Assembly: GCF_000151665.1 (NCBI RefSeq)
Contig: NW_013171832.1
Coordinates: 1-64,000 of the forward strand
From: Blastocystis hominis
Taxonomy: Eukaryota; Sar; Bigyra; Opalinata; Blastocystidae
Length of the DNA stretch: 64,000 nucleotides
Direction: 5' to 3'
Each line of letters starts with the position of its first letter. The first letter of the stretch is position 1. A program made the position numbers and the translations under genes. This document shows positions 12,037 through 25,358 of this stretch, piece by piece. The notes beneath the pieces were generated by a model, which worked only from the letters and a program-made list of their open reading frames with translations, searched no databases and had not been told where the DNA came from.

Positions 12037-12489
12037 GAGAATAAGATGGTGGCAATCGATTTTGGCAATGAGTGGCAAAAATAAGGGCTTATTTTGGAAT
12101 AATCTAGATTGTGAATATGTGGATAACGATAATATAGATGGCTGCACGTTATCTATGAGCCTCTGTCTAAGTCAACTGTGTGGTTAGAAATGAGAAATAT
12201 GAAGATAATCTGTGTATCGGAAAATTGTGTGTTAGATATGGCCTCTTTCCTCTACATAAAGCATGGGAAACAAATCTATGATGAACGAATCTGTGGAACC
12301 TCAGTGAGAACGAATGGAGGGGTTTGTGTGTAGTATTCAATAGTGCACCCAATAGAAATGGTTCTCCAATTATTGGAATCGAAATGAATAGTGGTCAGAT
12401 ATAATTATGGGCTAGATCCTATTTTGGATTCTGCCGTGGATCGAGTTTCTGGTTTGGTTTATCATAATTTCTTTAGTTGCGTATTTCCG
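12037..12489. other. divergent promoter region
   Basis: About 450 bp between the starts of the importin gene (minus) and the carrier gene (plus). It should hold both promoters; no motif could be assigned. An in-frame extension of the carrier upstream to 12391 exists but is not carrier-like. Confidence 0.4.
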
Positions 12490-13491
12490 ATGGGTAAACA
12501 TCAAGATCGTCGTCTTACTTTCTGGCAGAACTTCATTGCCGGAGGTATTGCTGGAGTCGGTTCTCGTACATTCACCTCCCCTCTCGATGTGGTCAAGATT
12601 ATTTGCCAGGTCGGTTCGAAGCAGCACACTGGTTTCATTGGAACCTTCAAGAACGTGTACAGCCAGGAGGGTCTGAAGGGATTCTGGAAGGGTAATGGTG
12701 TTGCCTGTGTGAGACTGTTCCCCTACTCTGCTATCAACTTCGCTGTGTTCAACGAGTTGAAGAAGGTGTGGACCGATCCCGAGACTGGAAGAATGTCGAA
12801 CTTCCTTTCCCTGTCTGCCGGAGCTATTGCCGGAGTGGTCGCTACGGTGGCTGTGTATCCTCTGGATATGATCAAGACCCGTTTGACTGTGCAGGTCAAT
12901 GGCCAGAACAAGTACAACGGAATCATTGATGCCTTCCGTGTGATCATTAAGGAGGAGGGAGTGATGGCTCTGTACAAGGGTATTACCGCTTCCATTCTTG
13001 GTGTGATTCCTTTCGGAGGTCTTCAGTTCATGTCCTACGAAATTCTGGCTTACGTCTGGGGCAAGCCTCGTTCTGAGTTGAAGGGATGGGAGAACTTCGT
13101 GAACGGTTGCTTGGCTGGATCCATTGCTCAGACTGTGTCCTTCCCGTTCGATACCATCCGTAAGAAGATGCAGGCTCAGAACAAGAAGGCTCTGACTTCG
13201 GATGTGGATGTGGAGTTCAACGGTCTGTGGGATTGCATCTGCCAGACTGTCAAGAGAAACGGTGTCCTGGGTCTCTGGAGAGGTACTCTCGCCAACCTGG
13301 CCAAGGTCGCTCCTTACGCTGGTCTGATGTTCTTCTTCAACGAGATCTGCAAGAACTTCTACTACTACCGCAACGGTTACACCACCAGCATGTGGAAGCC
13401 CACTCCTAAGGAAGGAATTGATCAGTCCTGGTCTGTGCAGGAGATCAAGGCCTACTATGCTGAGCAGAAGAAGAAGAAGGAGCAGGAATAA
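12490..13491 (+). CDS. mitochondrial carrier family (SLC25) transporter, nucleotide/CoA-carrier-like
   Basis: 333 residues with the three-fold SLC25 repeat. The signature P-x-[DE]-x-x-[KR] occurs as 'SPLDVVKII', 'YPLDMIKTRL' and 'FPFDTIRKKM', each at the end of an odd-numbered helix, and each repeat carries the 'G..G.WKGN/YKGI/WRGT' motif. The helix-1 'GGIAGVGSRTFTSPLD' and 'GNGVACVRLFPYSAINFAVF' resemble the SLC25A42/A16/A24 group (CoA, ATP-Mg/phosphate), but the substrate cannot be fixed from motifs. It should sit in the inner membrane of the mitochondrion-related organelle. The start at 12490 ('MGKHQDRRL') was chosen because the family begins just before helix 1; an ATG 99 bp upstream in frame adds a non-conserved stretch. 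The C-terminal tail is lysine-rich. There are no introns, and codon bias is strong, suggesting high expression. Confidence 0.9.
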   Translation: MGKHQDRRLTFWQNFIAGGIAGVGSRTFTSPLDVVKIICQVGSKQHTGFIGTFKNVYSQEGLKGFWKGNGVACVRLFPYSAINFAVFNELKKVWTDPETGRMSNFLSLSAGAIAGVVATVAVYPLDMIKTRLTVQVNGQNKYNGIIDAFRVIIKEEGVMALYKGITASILGVIPFGGLQFMSYEILAYVWGKPRSELKGWENFVNGCLAGSIAQTVSFPFDTIRKKMQAQNKKALTSDVDVEFNGLWDCICQTVKRNGVLGLWRGTLANLAKVAPYAGLMFFFNEICKNFYYYRNGYTTSMWKPTPKEGIDQSWSVQEIKAYYAEQKKKKEQE

Positions 13492-13534
13492 ATTGATTTC
13501 TTTATGTTATAACGCAATGAGTTTTTGCTCTTTT

Positions 13535-13542
13535 TGTTTGTT
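13535..13542 (+). terminator. TGTTTGTT poly(A)-site element of the carrier gene
   Basis: Exact octamer 44 bp after the carrier stop codon. In Blastocystis this element follows the cleavage site by a few bases, giving a very short 3' UTR. Confidence 0.75.
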
Positions 13543-13609
13543 GACAAATGAAACGCTTTCTTCTCTTTGACAGGATTGTGCATCCAGATTTTTCGCCGTG
13601 CTTTATGGA

Positions 13610-14501
13610 ATGAGTGCTCAATGTCCTGCAGGTATTTTTGTTCCTTCGTTGATTCAGGAGATGCCATACCCGATATCCAAAATATGGTCCTAGACCATAG
13701 CGAGGTGAGCGAACGTGCATTCTTCATATGGAAACGATACGGAAACCCCGATGCTGTCAAATTGCTTCTTCCTTTCTATTCTGTAGAGAGCGAATTACTA
13801 TCTAGCGGAGAAGGAAATACGCATGGAAGTCAGATTGAAGGAAGTGTTTCGGCTCCTAGACAGCAATGACAGAGGAGAGTGCTCTTTTAGGCAACTTCTA
13901 GAGTTTGGAGACTTTATTGGGGTCGAATGGACCTTGCTGTATCTTCGGGAGGCGTTCAATGTATTTGATGCCACCGAGGAATCGATCATCAACCTTTTTC
14001 AGTTTCTGCGCTTCACCGTAAACGAGCTGAATGGCCTAGATATTCAGCTATTCAACTATATGGTGGAGGGGTTCATTATCTACACAGGATTTGACTATCG
14101 ACTCCGAGAAGAGATTCAAAATGTAGATGACTCTTTTCTCTATTTGTTATTCTTTAGTGCTTCACGTCAATGCCCAGTTATAAGCTGTGTACTGTTAGTA
14201 TCAGTGACTTTCTGTATTTGGCGGAAGTACCGATTATGATCTCGCTGAACTTCTAGTATCTTGCCCCAGAAAAAGATCGTTCCTATCATTTACACGTATT
14301 ATCTGTGATTGATGTAAGAAGATGGAATGGAGAGAGCATGACAAGTAGAGTACCCGAGATGGATATATTAGTCGGTATGAGTTTATAACGTTGCTTGCCC
14401 TTCTTCTCCCAGTACACGATGGAAAGGACGTTGCTTAGTTGTAGAACTCGATAACAGTGTCTGAATTGATGCGAAGAATGCAAATGTACCTTAACAAATA
14501 G
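13610..14501 (+). CDS. EF-hand calcium-binding protein
   Basis: Six short exons are needed. Introns of 26, 31, 35, 30, 35 and 33 nt (GT...AG; for example 13630-13655, 14122-14156 and 14411-14443) restore one frame from ATG 13610 to TAG 14499-14501. The product has two weak EF-hand-like loops near the middle ('DSNDRGECSFRQ', 'DATEESIINLFQ') and one canonical loop near the C-terminus ('DSTRDGYISRYE'), which only appears after splicing. It probably binds calcium at the last site. The family beyond EF-hand is not recognised. The start ATG is the first in frame after the carrier poly(A) element. Its 3' end converges with the DENR gene, with overlapping poly(A) signals. Exon borders are inferred by frame and by the local intron size. 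Confidence 0.65.
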
Positions 14502-14503
14502 CA

Positions 14504-14520
14504 AGTTTGTTCAACAAACA
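14504..14520. terminator. face-to-face poly(A) elements of two convergent genes
   Basis: On the plus strand AGTTTGTT (14504-14511, one mismatch to the octamer) follows the EF-hand gene; on the minus strand TGTTTGTT (14520-14513) follows the DENR gene. Together they form a palindrome, GTTTGTT-C-AACAAAC. Confidence 0.7.
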
Positions 14521-14524
14521 AGAG

Positions 14525-15150
14525 AGAAGAGCTTCTTTCGAGACTTTCCATCCACTACATACATGCAATCCAGAGGAATCTAAAATGAAAATCCAACAAA
14601 AACCAGCTCACATTGTAAAGTTCGTTGCAAATTTGACCCAACTCCTTCATCACCTCTCCCTGAACGGAGATCTCCATCATACTCTCCGCATTCTTCTCCG
14701 CAGAGCAGCCGCTCGAAAACTTCTTTCCAAATGTCTTGGTGGCAGCTTTAATATCAACATCTGCATAGTATTGGACGCCATCCTAAAAAGGTACCAAACA
14801 GCTCGAGACCAGCGACTGTAGTGATGAACTTTCTCTTTTGACGAGCCTTTACCGAGAATGTCAGAATCTTCTCTCTCTTCATCATCTTTGGGTTCTTCTT
14901 CTTTGGTCCTCCTATCCTCAACAAAATCGGGTCCTAAACTACCTGTGATTGCGTCGCGCGCTGAGATTGCCTCCAGAGTAGCGGCTTCCATTTCCTCTGT
15001 CACCTCAAACTCTGCGAGGTCAGGATATAAATCTAAGTGGTTTTCCTTGAGCCAAGGCTTGCACAAATCGAAATTTGGGCCATATTCGCAATATTCTGGA
15101 GGAAGTCCACAGACGGGACACAATTCCACATCCTTAGGGGCTACTGACAT
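14525..15150 (-). CDS. DENR/Tma22-type translation factor, stop codon made by polyadenylation
   Basis: DENR, with MCT-1, acts in ribosome recycling and re-initiation. The N-terminal zinc-binding motif 'CPVCGLPPEYCEYGP' is characteristic. Removing a 31-nt intron gives a lysine-rich linker and then the SUI1 domain: 'RKFITTVAGLELF', then after a 34-nt intron 'DVDIKAATKTFGKKFSSGCS', 'EISVQGEV', and after a 32-nt intron 'IPLDCMYVVDGKSRKK'. Codons then run into the poly(A) octamer. The T at 14525 is a first codon base, four bases before TGTTTGTT (14520-14513); cleavage there plus the A tail creates UAA. A genomic TGA exists only inside the element (14511-14513). The start at 15150 ('MSVAPKDVELC') was preferred to the in-frame ATG 39 bp upstream. 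Confidence 0.85.
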
Positions 15151-15422
15151 AGTTAAAAGGGGTATGAAAAGAATTATTGGGAGAATCAAGCAGTGCAGAG
15201 TCTATTTGTAGTAATTAGTGTTAAAACGGTTTCGGAGTTGTATTATGAGGAGATCGCAAAATAGTAACAACAACCCAACCTTGTTTGTGGATGAAAGGTA
15301 GTCAAATAGATATATGAATGATAGAGAATATTAGAATTATAAGAATTATGGTTTGTTTGGTGCAACACTTTGTTTTGTGGAATTCACATAGTTCCCACTA
15401 TTTCCTTATTGTTGTACAAAAT

Positions 15423-17690
15423 GGAGCAGGAAAGAGCCTCTTCAGATGTAAGTGCAAGTCATAATGGCCAAGACTATTTTTATCGTCCCTTGACCGCGTT
15501 TGATGAAATTGGTTATCCTAAACAGTTTGCGGACTGTGCACACATTTTGTCGTAACGAATAAACACTCCTTTGACGAATCTAGCATCTCAACTCCCACCC
15601 CTGTTCAATCCTACGCCGTTCCTTTAGTTCTAGACAAAAAGAATTTATTTATCAAGGCTGAAACGGGAAGTGGTAAAACGCTAGCGTTTTTGATGCCCAT
15701 TTTATTCAACTTGACACGCGAGCTTTGTTTGGAAGCAGATGGTGAGAGAGAACCGATCTGTCATCCGCGGTGTCTGATTTTGGCTCCGACAAGAGAACTA
15801 GCTATGCAGATTTATCGCTTGTGCTATAAACTAACAAAGGTTTTTTCATTTATTCGCTGTAGTCTCGTTGTGGGTGGTGTTTCAAAGGTTCCATCAATGC
15901 ATTTTGTGTTAGGAGTAGGATAAGCAAGTGGAGGAAATGATTGCCTCCCAAGCGAATGTTGTGATTTCGACTCCAGGAAGGTTTGTCTCGTTTGAATTCG
16001 CTCCCAAATAGAACCCTTGATCTTCTCAACCTCCACCAATCCGACACCGACACGGAGTCAGGTCATCAGTATTTAGCCCTCGATCGTGTTTCGTATTTGG
16101 TGATCGACGAAGCAGATCGCATGCTAGACATATCCTCCTCCGATCAGAGCCATTCGCTCCTTCACAACAGTTAGGGTTTAAGGAACAACTGAATCTCATG
16201 CTGGGCTCGTTCCCATCCTCGCAATCGCTTCAAGTGGTCTGCTGCAGCGCGACATTCACCGAGAAAGCAGGATCCGATTCATTGAATCACCCGCAGATTC
16301 GCGCGTCAGTCGAAACGTGGTGTCCAGATCGCTACGACGTGGAGATTCCGAACAACTCCATCATCGTCAGTGGGAAAACGCGATGTGCATCCAGCGTAGA
16401 CAACACGAGCGAAGTCTCCATCAACCCGCTGATCACACAAGACATCCACGTGTGCAGCGAGCACAAAAAGATCCGGAAGCTGATGGATTTCATCCGAGTA
16501 GAAGCGGCCAAGCGAGTTGTTTGTAGTTTGTGCAGGAGCAGGACGAGAAAACGCAGGTCCGGCAGAAGAGCATCGCGTTGATCTTCGTGAATAAAATGAA
16601 AACGGGAGAGTTCTTGCTGGACTGGATTCACAAGGTCGCGGATTGATCGGGTTTTGAGGCTTGTAGAACTGGGAGAAAGGACCGTCGGGGAAGCAGAAGC
16701 AAGGCCGAGCAAAGCCGAGCAAAGAGGGCGAGGCTCCGGAAGAAGTAAAGCGGCTTCGGATAGATTTTTTAAACAGCCAAATGACGCAGCCATATCCTCC
16801 TATGTTTATTTGATTTGAATGTTTTCAATTTCGATGTTCGTTGGACTGTCGATGATTTGTGGTTAGGATCTTAACGAAACGGTGCGAGAAAAGGTCTTGA
16901 ACTCGTTCCGAAGCGGGAAAATCCAGTTTCTCATCACCACGGATGTGGTAAATCGTGGGATAGACATTCCGAATCTGAACTACGTTCTCAATTACGACTT
17001 CCCCACCAATCTGGTCACTTATATATCTTCTTTCTCTTTTCCATTTTGTCTCATTTCCTTCACTCCACGTGCATCGAATCGGCCGAACGGGTCGAAACAA
17101 CGCCAAGGGCTATGCCCGCAGCTTCCTCACTCGCAATATGTCGCCGCTCACTCCTGATTTGGTTTTGCTTTTGCAGGCGAATCGTAAAACGATGGTGAAC
17201 GCTCTTCCAGATAGATCAAACCGTTCCCAAGCTACTGCAGGAACTCGCTGATGAGCAGAAGCGATTGAATGAGTTCGGAGCGTGGGAAGTGGGGGAATGT
17301 AGAAGGAGGATTGAAGCGTAGAATGAATTGGATTTGGCGCTGAAGGAGGGAAAAACTGTGGAGGAACTGACGAAGAAGGAGATTAACGATGCCAAGGATG
17401 CCAAGGATGCCAAGGATACCAAGGATGCCAAGGACGAGAAGAAGCCAATGCCAGCAGTAATTCCTACAAATTCGGAGGGAAATGAAATTGATGTAGATTC
17501 GAACTGGAAAAAGTTCTTGAATAAGCAACCGAAACGGGAAAATAAACGAAAGAAGGCAATACCAAAAGAGAAAGAGGCAATACCAAAAACGAATAAAAAG
17601 GAGAGCCTCCTTGAGGAGGAGAACGAAATTCGGGGAGTGAAGAAGGTCCCATTAAAGAAGGTTCCATTAAAGAAAGCTTCTAAGAAGTAG
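15423..17690 (+). CDS. DEAD-box RNA helicase with atypical introns
   Basis: All helicase motifs appear once introns are removed: Q motif 'TPTPVQSYAVP', motif I 'AETGSGKT', Ia 'PTREL', Ib 'TPGR', II 'VIDEADRMLD', III 'SAT', IV 'IFVNKMKTGEF', V 'TTDVVNRGIDIP', VI 'HRIGRTGR'. It should unwind or remodel RNA with ATP; the subfamily is unclear (it recalls DDX28/Mak5-type proteins). GT-AG introns of 29-35 nt are seen (for example 15549-15583 and one of 29 nt before motif IV). Three further breaks need introns starting ATATC, described separately. The C-terminus is charged, with a 'DAKDAKDTKDAKDEKK' tandem and a repeated 'KKVPL'. The stop TAG is followed by TGTTTGTC at 17704-17711, a variant of the octamer. 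Confidence 0.85.
16130..16170 (+). other. candidate U12-type AT-AG intron (41 nt) in the DEAD-box gene
   Basis: It starts ATATCCTCC after GAC and ends CAACAG. Removing it joins 'DEADRMLD' to 'LGFKEQL', the family consensus. CCTTCAC precedes the end, its A 6 nt from the last base. A GC-AG intron (16119-16147) would also keep the frame but would delete the conserved RMLD. Confidence 0.55.
16792..16880 (+). other. candidate U12-type AT-AC intron (89 nt) in the DEAD-box gene
   Basis: It starts ATATCCTCC and ends CTTAACGAAAC; the A of TTAAC is 6 nt from the end. Splicing yields 'NSQMTQPVREKVLNSFRSG', which fits the conserved Q..R region. The unspliced frame hits TGA. A longer GT-AG intron ending at 16867 is a weaker alternative. 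Confidence 0.5.
17023..17068 (+). other. candidate U12-type AT-AC intron (46 nt) in the DEAD-box gene
   Basis: It starts ATATCTTCT and ends CCTTCACTCCAC; the branch-like A is 6 nt from the end. The stretch contains no AG at all, so no GT-AG intron can produce 'TYVHRIGRTGR', which this excision does exactly. Confidence 0.65.
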
Positions 17691-17790
17691 TCGTTTAGAG
17701 TTTTGTTTGTCCAAAAAATAAGAGAGTTTTCAAATGTGCAATTACTTATAGTCACTTTTTTCGTACTACCTTGAATTAGAATCGTCCAAA

Positions 17791-20238
<2,448 letters not shown>

Positions 20239-20242
20239 GGTT

Positions 20243-20250
20243 TGTTTGTT
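20243..20250 (+). terminator. TGTTTGTT poly(A)-site element that creates the CDC5 stop
   Basis: Exact octamer, four bases after the in-frame T20238. The spacing is identical to that in the DENR gene. Confidence 0.75.
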
Positions 20251-20837
20251 TGCAGAATAGAGTAGAGTAAAACAGAATGGAATAGGGAAATGAATCCTTT
20301 TTGGAAAGAATTATTGACTGCTTAAGTATTATTGCTATGTATGGAACTGTAAGTAAATAGAACTAATAAAGTTATTGAAAATGTATGAAAGAAGTGAAAA
20401 AGAATGATCTTTGCACAACAAAGGATTGGTGCACAAAAGCGAAATACGCAGATACAGAATGTGCCAGTGTAGCTGAATATGTGATTTTTAAAAAGATAGG
20501 AACCAAACAGAACGAATGAAAAAATGAGGACGAAAAGTGATGTGATAACATCAGGAAAGAAACCAAACATTGTGTAAAACAAAAAAAGATTAAAAACAGA
20601 GAGATTAATACAAGCCATCAAGGAATGATTTGTTTGCAAGAAGCTATACACAGCAGAGACTAAAGAAAAAACATGTAATATATATATATATATATATTTA
20701 ATAACAATTATACTATGGGAATTGTTAAAAATAACAAAAAGATACCAAAAACACAAACAGAAATTAGTATTTTTTGAGTTTACTGCAATATGCATAACAA
20801 ATGATTATTCTAAGTACTGTACTTATTAATAGCTTAT
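20251..20837. other. AT-rich spacer with TA microsatellite
   Basis: It contains a (TA)n run near 20678-20697. A 157-codon open frame on the minus strand (20322-20795) is a by-product of A-rich sequence and has no recognisable features. No gene is seen. Confidence 0.6.
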
Positions 20838-21317
20838 TTGACTCGAATTCACGGAACGGAATACTTGCTCGGCAGGTATGTTACGTTAGGTCATCCTGAA
20901 TCAATTGTCAAGAATGGAATTCAATACACTGTTCAACGGTATCAGGGTGAGCACGAAAACGAATTCGTGTTGCGATCTCCAACTGGAGATGTATATCTTT
21001 ATGAAAATAATGTATTGAAACAACAATGGAAAGAGAATGAGAAGGGAGTAAAATCGGATGAGTTTATTGCATACAAGAATGGTCGAGTCGATTTCTGTCA
21101 ACGATTCGAGGATATTTTGGATCAACGAGATTCTAAACAAATAATTAATCATAAGAAAGGAAATCGTATGGAGATAAGGTCATCGAAAACAGGACATTTG
21201 ATGTATCATGGAGAATACAATGATAATCATGAGAAAGAAGGTTGGGGTATAAAATATGATGAAGAAAGTGGCAATATGGTCATAGAAGGTATTTGGATGA
21301 AAAAAGAGTTGAAATGA
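20838..21317 (+). pseudogene. MORN-domain fragment, near-identical to part of the gene at 22488-25358
   Basis: A 159-codon frame whose residues 30-155 equal the N-terminal MORN-type region of the gene on the opposite strand ('EFVLRSPTGDVYLYENN', 'GHLMYHGEYNDNHEKEGWG'). Identity is almost complete at the DNA level over about 380 bp and stops sharply on both sides; the LRR part is missing. It has its own in-frame upstream stretch ('IHGTEYLLGRYVTLG') similar to, but diverged from, the other gene's N-terminus. It could be a short expressed paralogue or a dead fragment. Confidence 0.55.
20922..21303 (+). repeat. inverted duplicate, arm 1 (arm 2 at 24894-25274, minus)
   Basis: About 380 bp repeated in inverted orientation about 3.6 kb apart, with one silent mismatch noticed by eye (GAATTC versus GAATTT). 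This points to very recent duplication or gene conversion. Confidence 0.8.
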
Positions 21318-22487
21318 TATGAAATGATAGATTGTGGATCTACTTAATCTAGTATCCATTTATTCTAAGGGAGGTAGCTTTTACAATACACGTAAAGTGA
21401 CATTAGAAGTAATTCATATATCTGAGTGCTTATAGAACATAGATATTCCAAAACTTCAAAAGGTCGATCTACCTTATTCATTTCATGTAGTTTTTTGGAA
21501 ATTAATTTCAAGTATTGTGTGATTGATTTGGTTTTACTTACAGATGTTCCCAACATCCTTGCTGATCTAGTTAAGGTAAATCCAGTTTTTGAGCAGTTGC
21601 CACATGAGAATTAATGGAATTTATAATGATACTGTTGTTCTTTTTTGTTTTTACCTACAACGTTAGTCGGATTATTATTGCAGTTAGGAACAATCAACAA
21701 ATTTCTTTTTAATATTCAAGCATTTTTATACCATTCAGCAACTCATTATCGTGTCTGGACTTAGAAATACTGTCTATTTCTGTAATTTGTTTATACTATT
21801 GTGATATCTTTAATGTGCCTGTGACAATATATTGCTTTACAGTTATTCTTAAAAAAAGCAAATGATCACTAATATATATAAGAAATCGATCCACGATATG
21901 AAAAAACATAAATACAACCATGTACTGTTTCATATTTATGTCATTTGAAAGAAAATAGGCATAAATTATGTATATAGTATTAGCATCGCAGAACCCATCT
22001 CTCTTCCATATTTATTATATATAGAAGTTTCTAATGATACTATCCACAGAATCGTCCCCTGATTTGTCCGGTTTTCCCTTATTTTCATCATCCTTTTCAA
22101 TAGTATATTATCGATCCCAAATTACACTTTATCCAATAAAAATAATACATTATGGTTTATTCTATTGTGTTTGAATAGTTGATCTATGATAAACTAAAAT
22201 CTATTACACATAGATGATAATGAAAGATATTTCTCACATTATCATTTGATTTCGAATATACAGGTCAAATAAGGTTATTCTATGATAATAACGAACAACA
22301 AACACACGGGTTGCAATAATTATTAAAAATAGAATTCCTTTAGTCTCCTATTACTTGCTTGAAAGTCAGTAACTATCAGTAGAATCAAATGAATAATCAT
22401 CAGTATCGATTTCCTCAGTTAATAAAACAGATACATCTATAAATAACAATACTCTTGATTTTCAAACTGCTGGATATGGATTTAGAT
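21318..22487. other. AT-rich intergenic stretch
   Basis: No gene is seen. AACAAACA at 22297-22304 is a possible poly(A) element for the minus-strand LRR gene, about 185 bp past its last stop. Confidence 0.5.
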
Positions 22488-25358
22488 TCAACGTATAAGA
22501 AAGAATCAGGTAGTTCTACATCTCTTATTTTTGGAATGTCTACGAAATCATGTTATCATAAGTATATATAACTAGTCATTTTCACTACACTGGGATTTTC
22601 AAAACTTTTACCTCTTGAATGTAGATACGATAGGTTTGGGAGATCTACATTGTATTCACTCTCTATGTTTGCTATACTTCGCATAACTAATGAACATGAG
22701 TCATCATATATTCCTCGAAGAGCCTGTTCTCCAAGTTCAATGGATTGTAATGAAGATAGATCTACCCAGATTATTCCTTTGAAATCAATGTTATATACTT
22801 TCAATTCGCGTTTTTTTAGATTCACGGAATGAACTACGACCGAGTGTAATGGATATTAGTTTGGGAAGATCTATAACTATCAAATTCATCATGATTCAGT
22901 ACTCATTATTACGAATGAACAATAACGGAAATTCCACGAATCACTATTCACATTTCCAATTTTCAATGATTGCAATTTAGGAAGCTGCTTCAATTCAAAG
23001 CGTCCAGCAAAATCACTGAAACTATATTCACCAATTTGAATGGATGTAATATTTTCACAATTAGTAATGCGTAGAGTTTTAGAATTGTCCATATCATGAT
23101 TGTTCTTTTTCTGAGTAAAGGAATTCCTACCAATTTTCAAACTTTTCAATCGATTCATTCCATCAATTTTGAATGTTTTCACGGAACAAAAGCTATCATT
23201 TCCTATTTCAATAGATTCAATCTGAATAAATCGAGAGAAATCAAATACTGTATAATTCCGATCATTACATGTCCAGTCAGGAAGAGTAATTGATAATACT
23301 GTAGATTCAATCGACTGAATATAGCCAAATTGATAAGTTTTCGCAAATAGTAATTCAGAAGCATCTAGTATTTAGTATATAGTAATAGAATCTATGTACT
23401 TTTAATTGTTGGAAATACGACATTCTTGAAAGAATTGGGCAGCTTCACATTCTGTAGAGTGGGAATATCTAAATACTATCAAAATTCATATTATTCATTT
23501 ACTCTCTAATGTCACTGTGCGAGGATTAAAGAAACTATCCCCATACGAATTGATAGATCGAAGATTAGGAAGATCTATTAATTCAATCATTTCAAATCAT
23601 TTCATTCATACTTCGCATCGTCAGTGAACATTCATCTCCAAATAATCCACGGAGTGAAAACCTGCCTAGTTCGATTGTTTGTAATGATGGAAGATCTATA
23701 TCAATCATTTCATTCAAATTCGTTTAATACTTTCGATTACTGTAGATGGTGATTCTCGGAATGCCCAACCACCTAATTCAATGGATTGTAGATTTGGAAG
23801 ATCTATGCATTATTCGAATATTCAGTACCAGTTCAATACCTCGAACCACAAACGAACTCCAATAGAAATTGCTTGAATCAATTCCAATTGTACCAATTTG
23901 AATGGATTGTAATTGTGGTAGATTCTTCAATTCAAAGTCTCCAGCAAAATCACTAAAACTATTTTTACCAATTTGAATGGATTCCAATGATTCACAATTC
24001 AATATGTGAAATGATTTTGATTCATCACAGTCAAAGCTATAAAAGCATTGAGTAAATGAGTCATTTCCGATTTTGATAGTTTTCAATCGATTCAATCCAT
24101 CGATTTTGAAGTTATTCATTATTGTAAAGCATCCATTTCCAATTTCAATCGATTCCAATGATTCACAATTCATTATATGAAAGGCGTTTGTTTTACCATC
24201 TTCAGAACTAAAAGAGGATTGAGAAAATGAATCGTTTCCGATTTTGATAGTTTTCAATATATTCAATCCATCGATTGTGAAGTTATTCATTATGGTAAAG
24301 CATCCATTCCCAATTTCAATCGATTCCAATGATTCACAATTCATTATACTTAGTGCTCTATATGAAGAGGTAACATTGCCTTTATATCGTCCAATTGAGT
24401 TATTTCTGATTCTTAAACTCTTTAATCGATTCAATCCACTAATACTGAAAGTGAGCACATAATTCAAGGAGTTACTACCAATTTCGATTGATTGTAACAG
24501 CTTGAATTTGCTCAGATCCAATATATGAATCAAATGGTTACAACAGTTCGGAGGAATCTCCAAATCTGTAACTCTCAAACTCAGATTACTTATGTCTTCA
24601 TAATTTTGAACTTTTAATTGTAGTGTAGTATTACTGTACCATCCATCATACAGATCCACTCCACTCACTTCCTTTCCATCCTTCCATTCACATTCTCGAG
24701 TTGCAATTCCAGTCTTTTCGTCTATCAAACACCCTTTCCCTTCACGAATAAATTGTTCATTGTCTTCATCATAGCGAAATCCACCCACATACATCGGAAT
24801 TCGTTTCGTTGGATCTACACTATCTTCTCCGTTCCGCTTCAATTCGGTCATCGTATCTCCATTGAAACAGCGAATCACTTCTGTCAACTCTCCTTTCATC
24901 CAAATACCTTCTATGACCATATTGCCACTTTCTTCATCATATTTTATACCCCAACCTTCTTTCTCATGATTATCATTGTATTCTCCATGATACATCAAAT
25001 GTCCTGTTTTCGATGACCTTATCTCCATACGATTTCCTTTCTTATGATTAATTATTTGTTTAGAATCTCGTTGATCCAAAATATCCTCGAATCGTTGACA
25101 GAAATCGACTCGACCATTCTTGTATGCAATAAACTCATCCGATTTTACTCCCTTCTCATTCTCTTTCCATTGTTGTTTCAATACATTATTTTCATAAAGA
25201 TATACATCTCCAGTTGGAGATCGCAACACAAATTCGTTTTCGTGCTCACCCTGATACCGTTGAACAGTGTATTGTATATAATTTTTGGTAACAACCATCG
25301 GCTTGCCTGATGAGATGTATCCATCGAGCAAATGCTCGGCTCCTTTTAGTTGACTCAT
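22488..25358 (-). CDS. MORN plus leucine-rich-repeat protein, multi-exon
   Basis: The first exon (25358 to about 23845) encodes a MORN-like region ('GEYNDNHEKEGWGIKYDEES', 'GGFRYDEDNEQFIREGKG') and then BspA-type LRRs with the unit 'LxxLxSIxIGxxSFxxxxxFxI'. Downstream each short exon carries about one LRR, and introns of about 31-37 nt end TAG just before 'ATCTTCC' or similar, all splitting codons after base 1. Reading through these introns joins the pieces at 23780-23345, then a second LRR block with its own entry ('FSRFIQIESIEIGND', near 23200), and the pieces at 22889-23182 and 22556-22825, ending at a TGA at 22488-22490. No signal peptide is evident at the chosen ATG ('MSQLKGAEHLLDGY'). 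The function is unknown; binding or scaffolding is likely from the repeats. Whether this is one gene or two is not fully certain. Confidence 0.65.

Noticed and set aside
20322-20795. 157-codon minus-strand frame, hydrophobic
   Set aside because: Falls in A-rich intergenic DNA with a TA microsatellite; composition alone explains the F/I/L/Y text, and no poly(A) element or intron pattern supports it.
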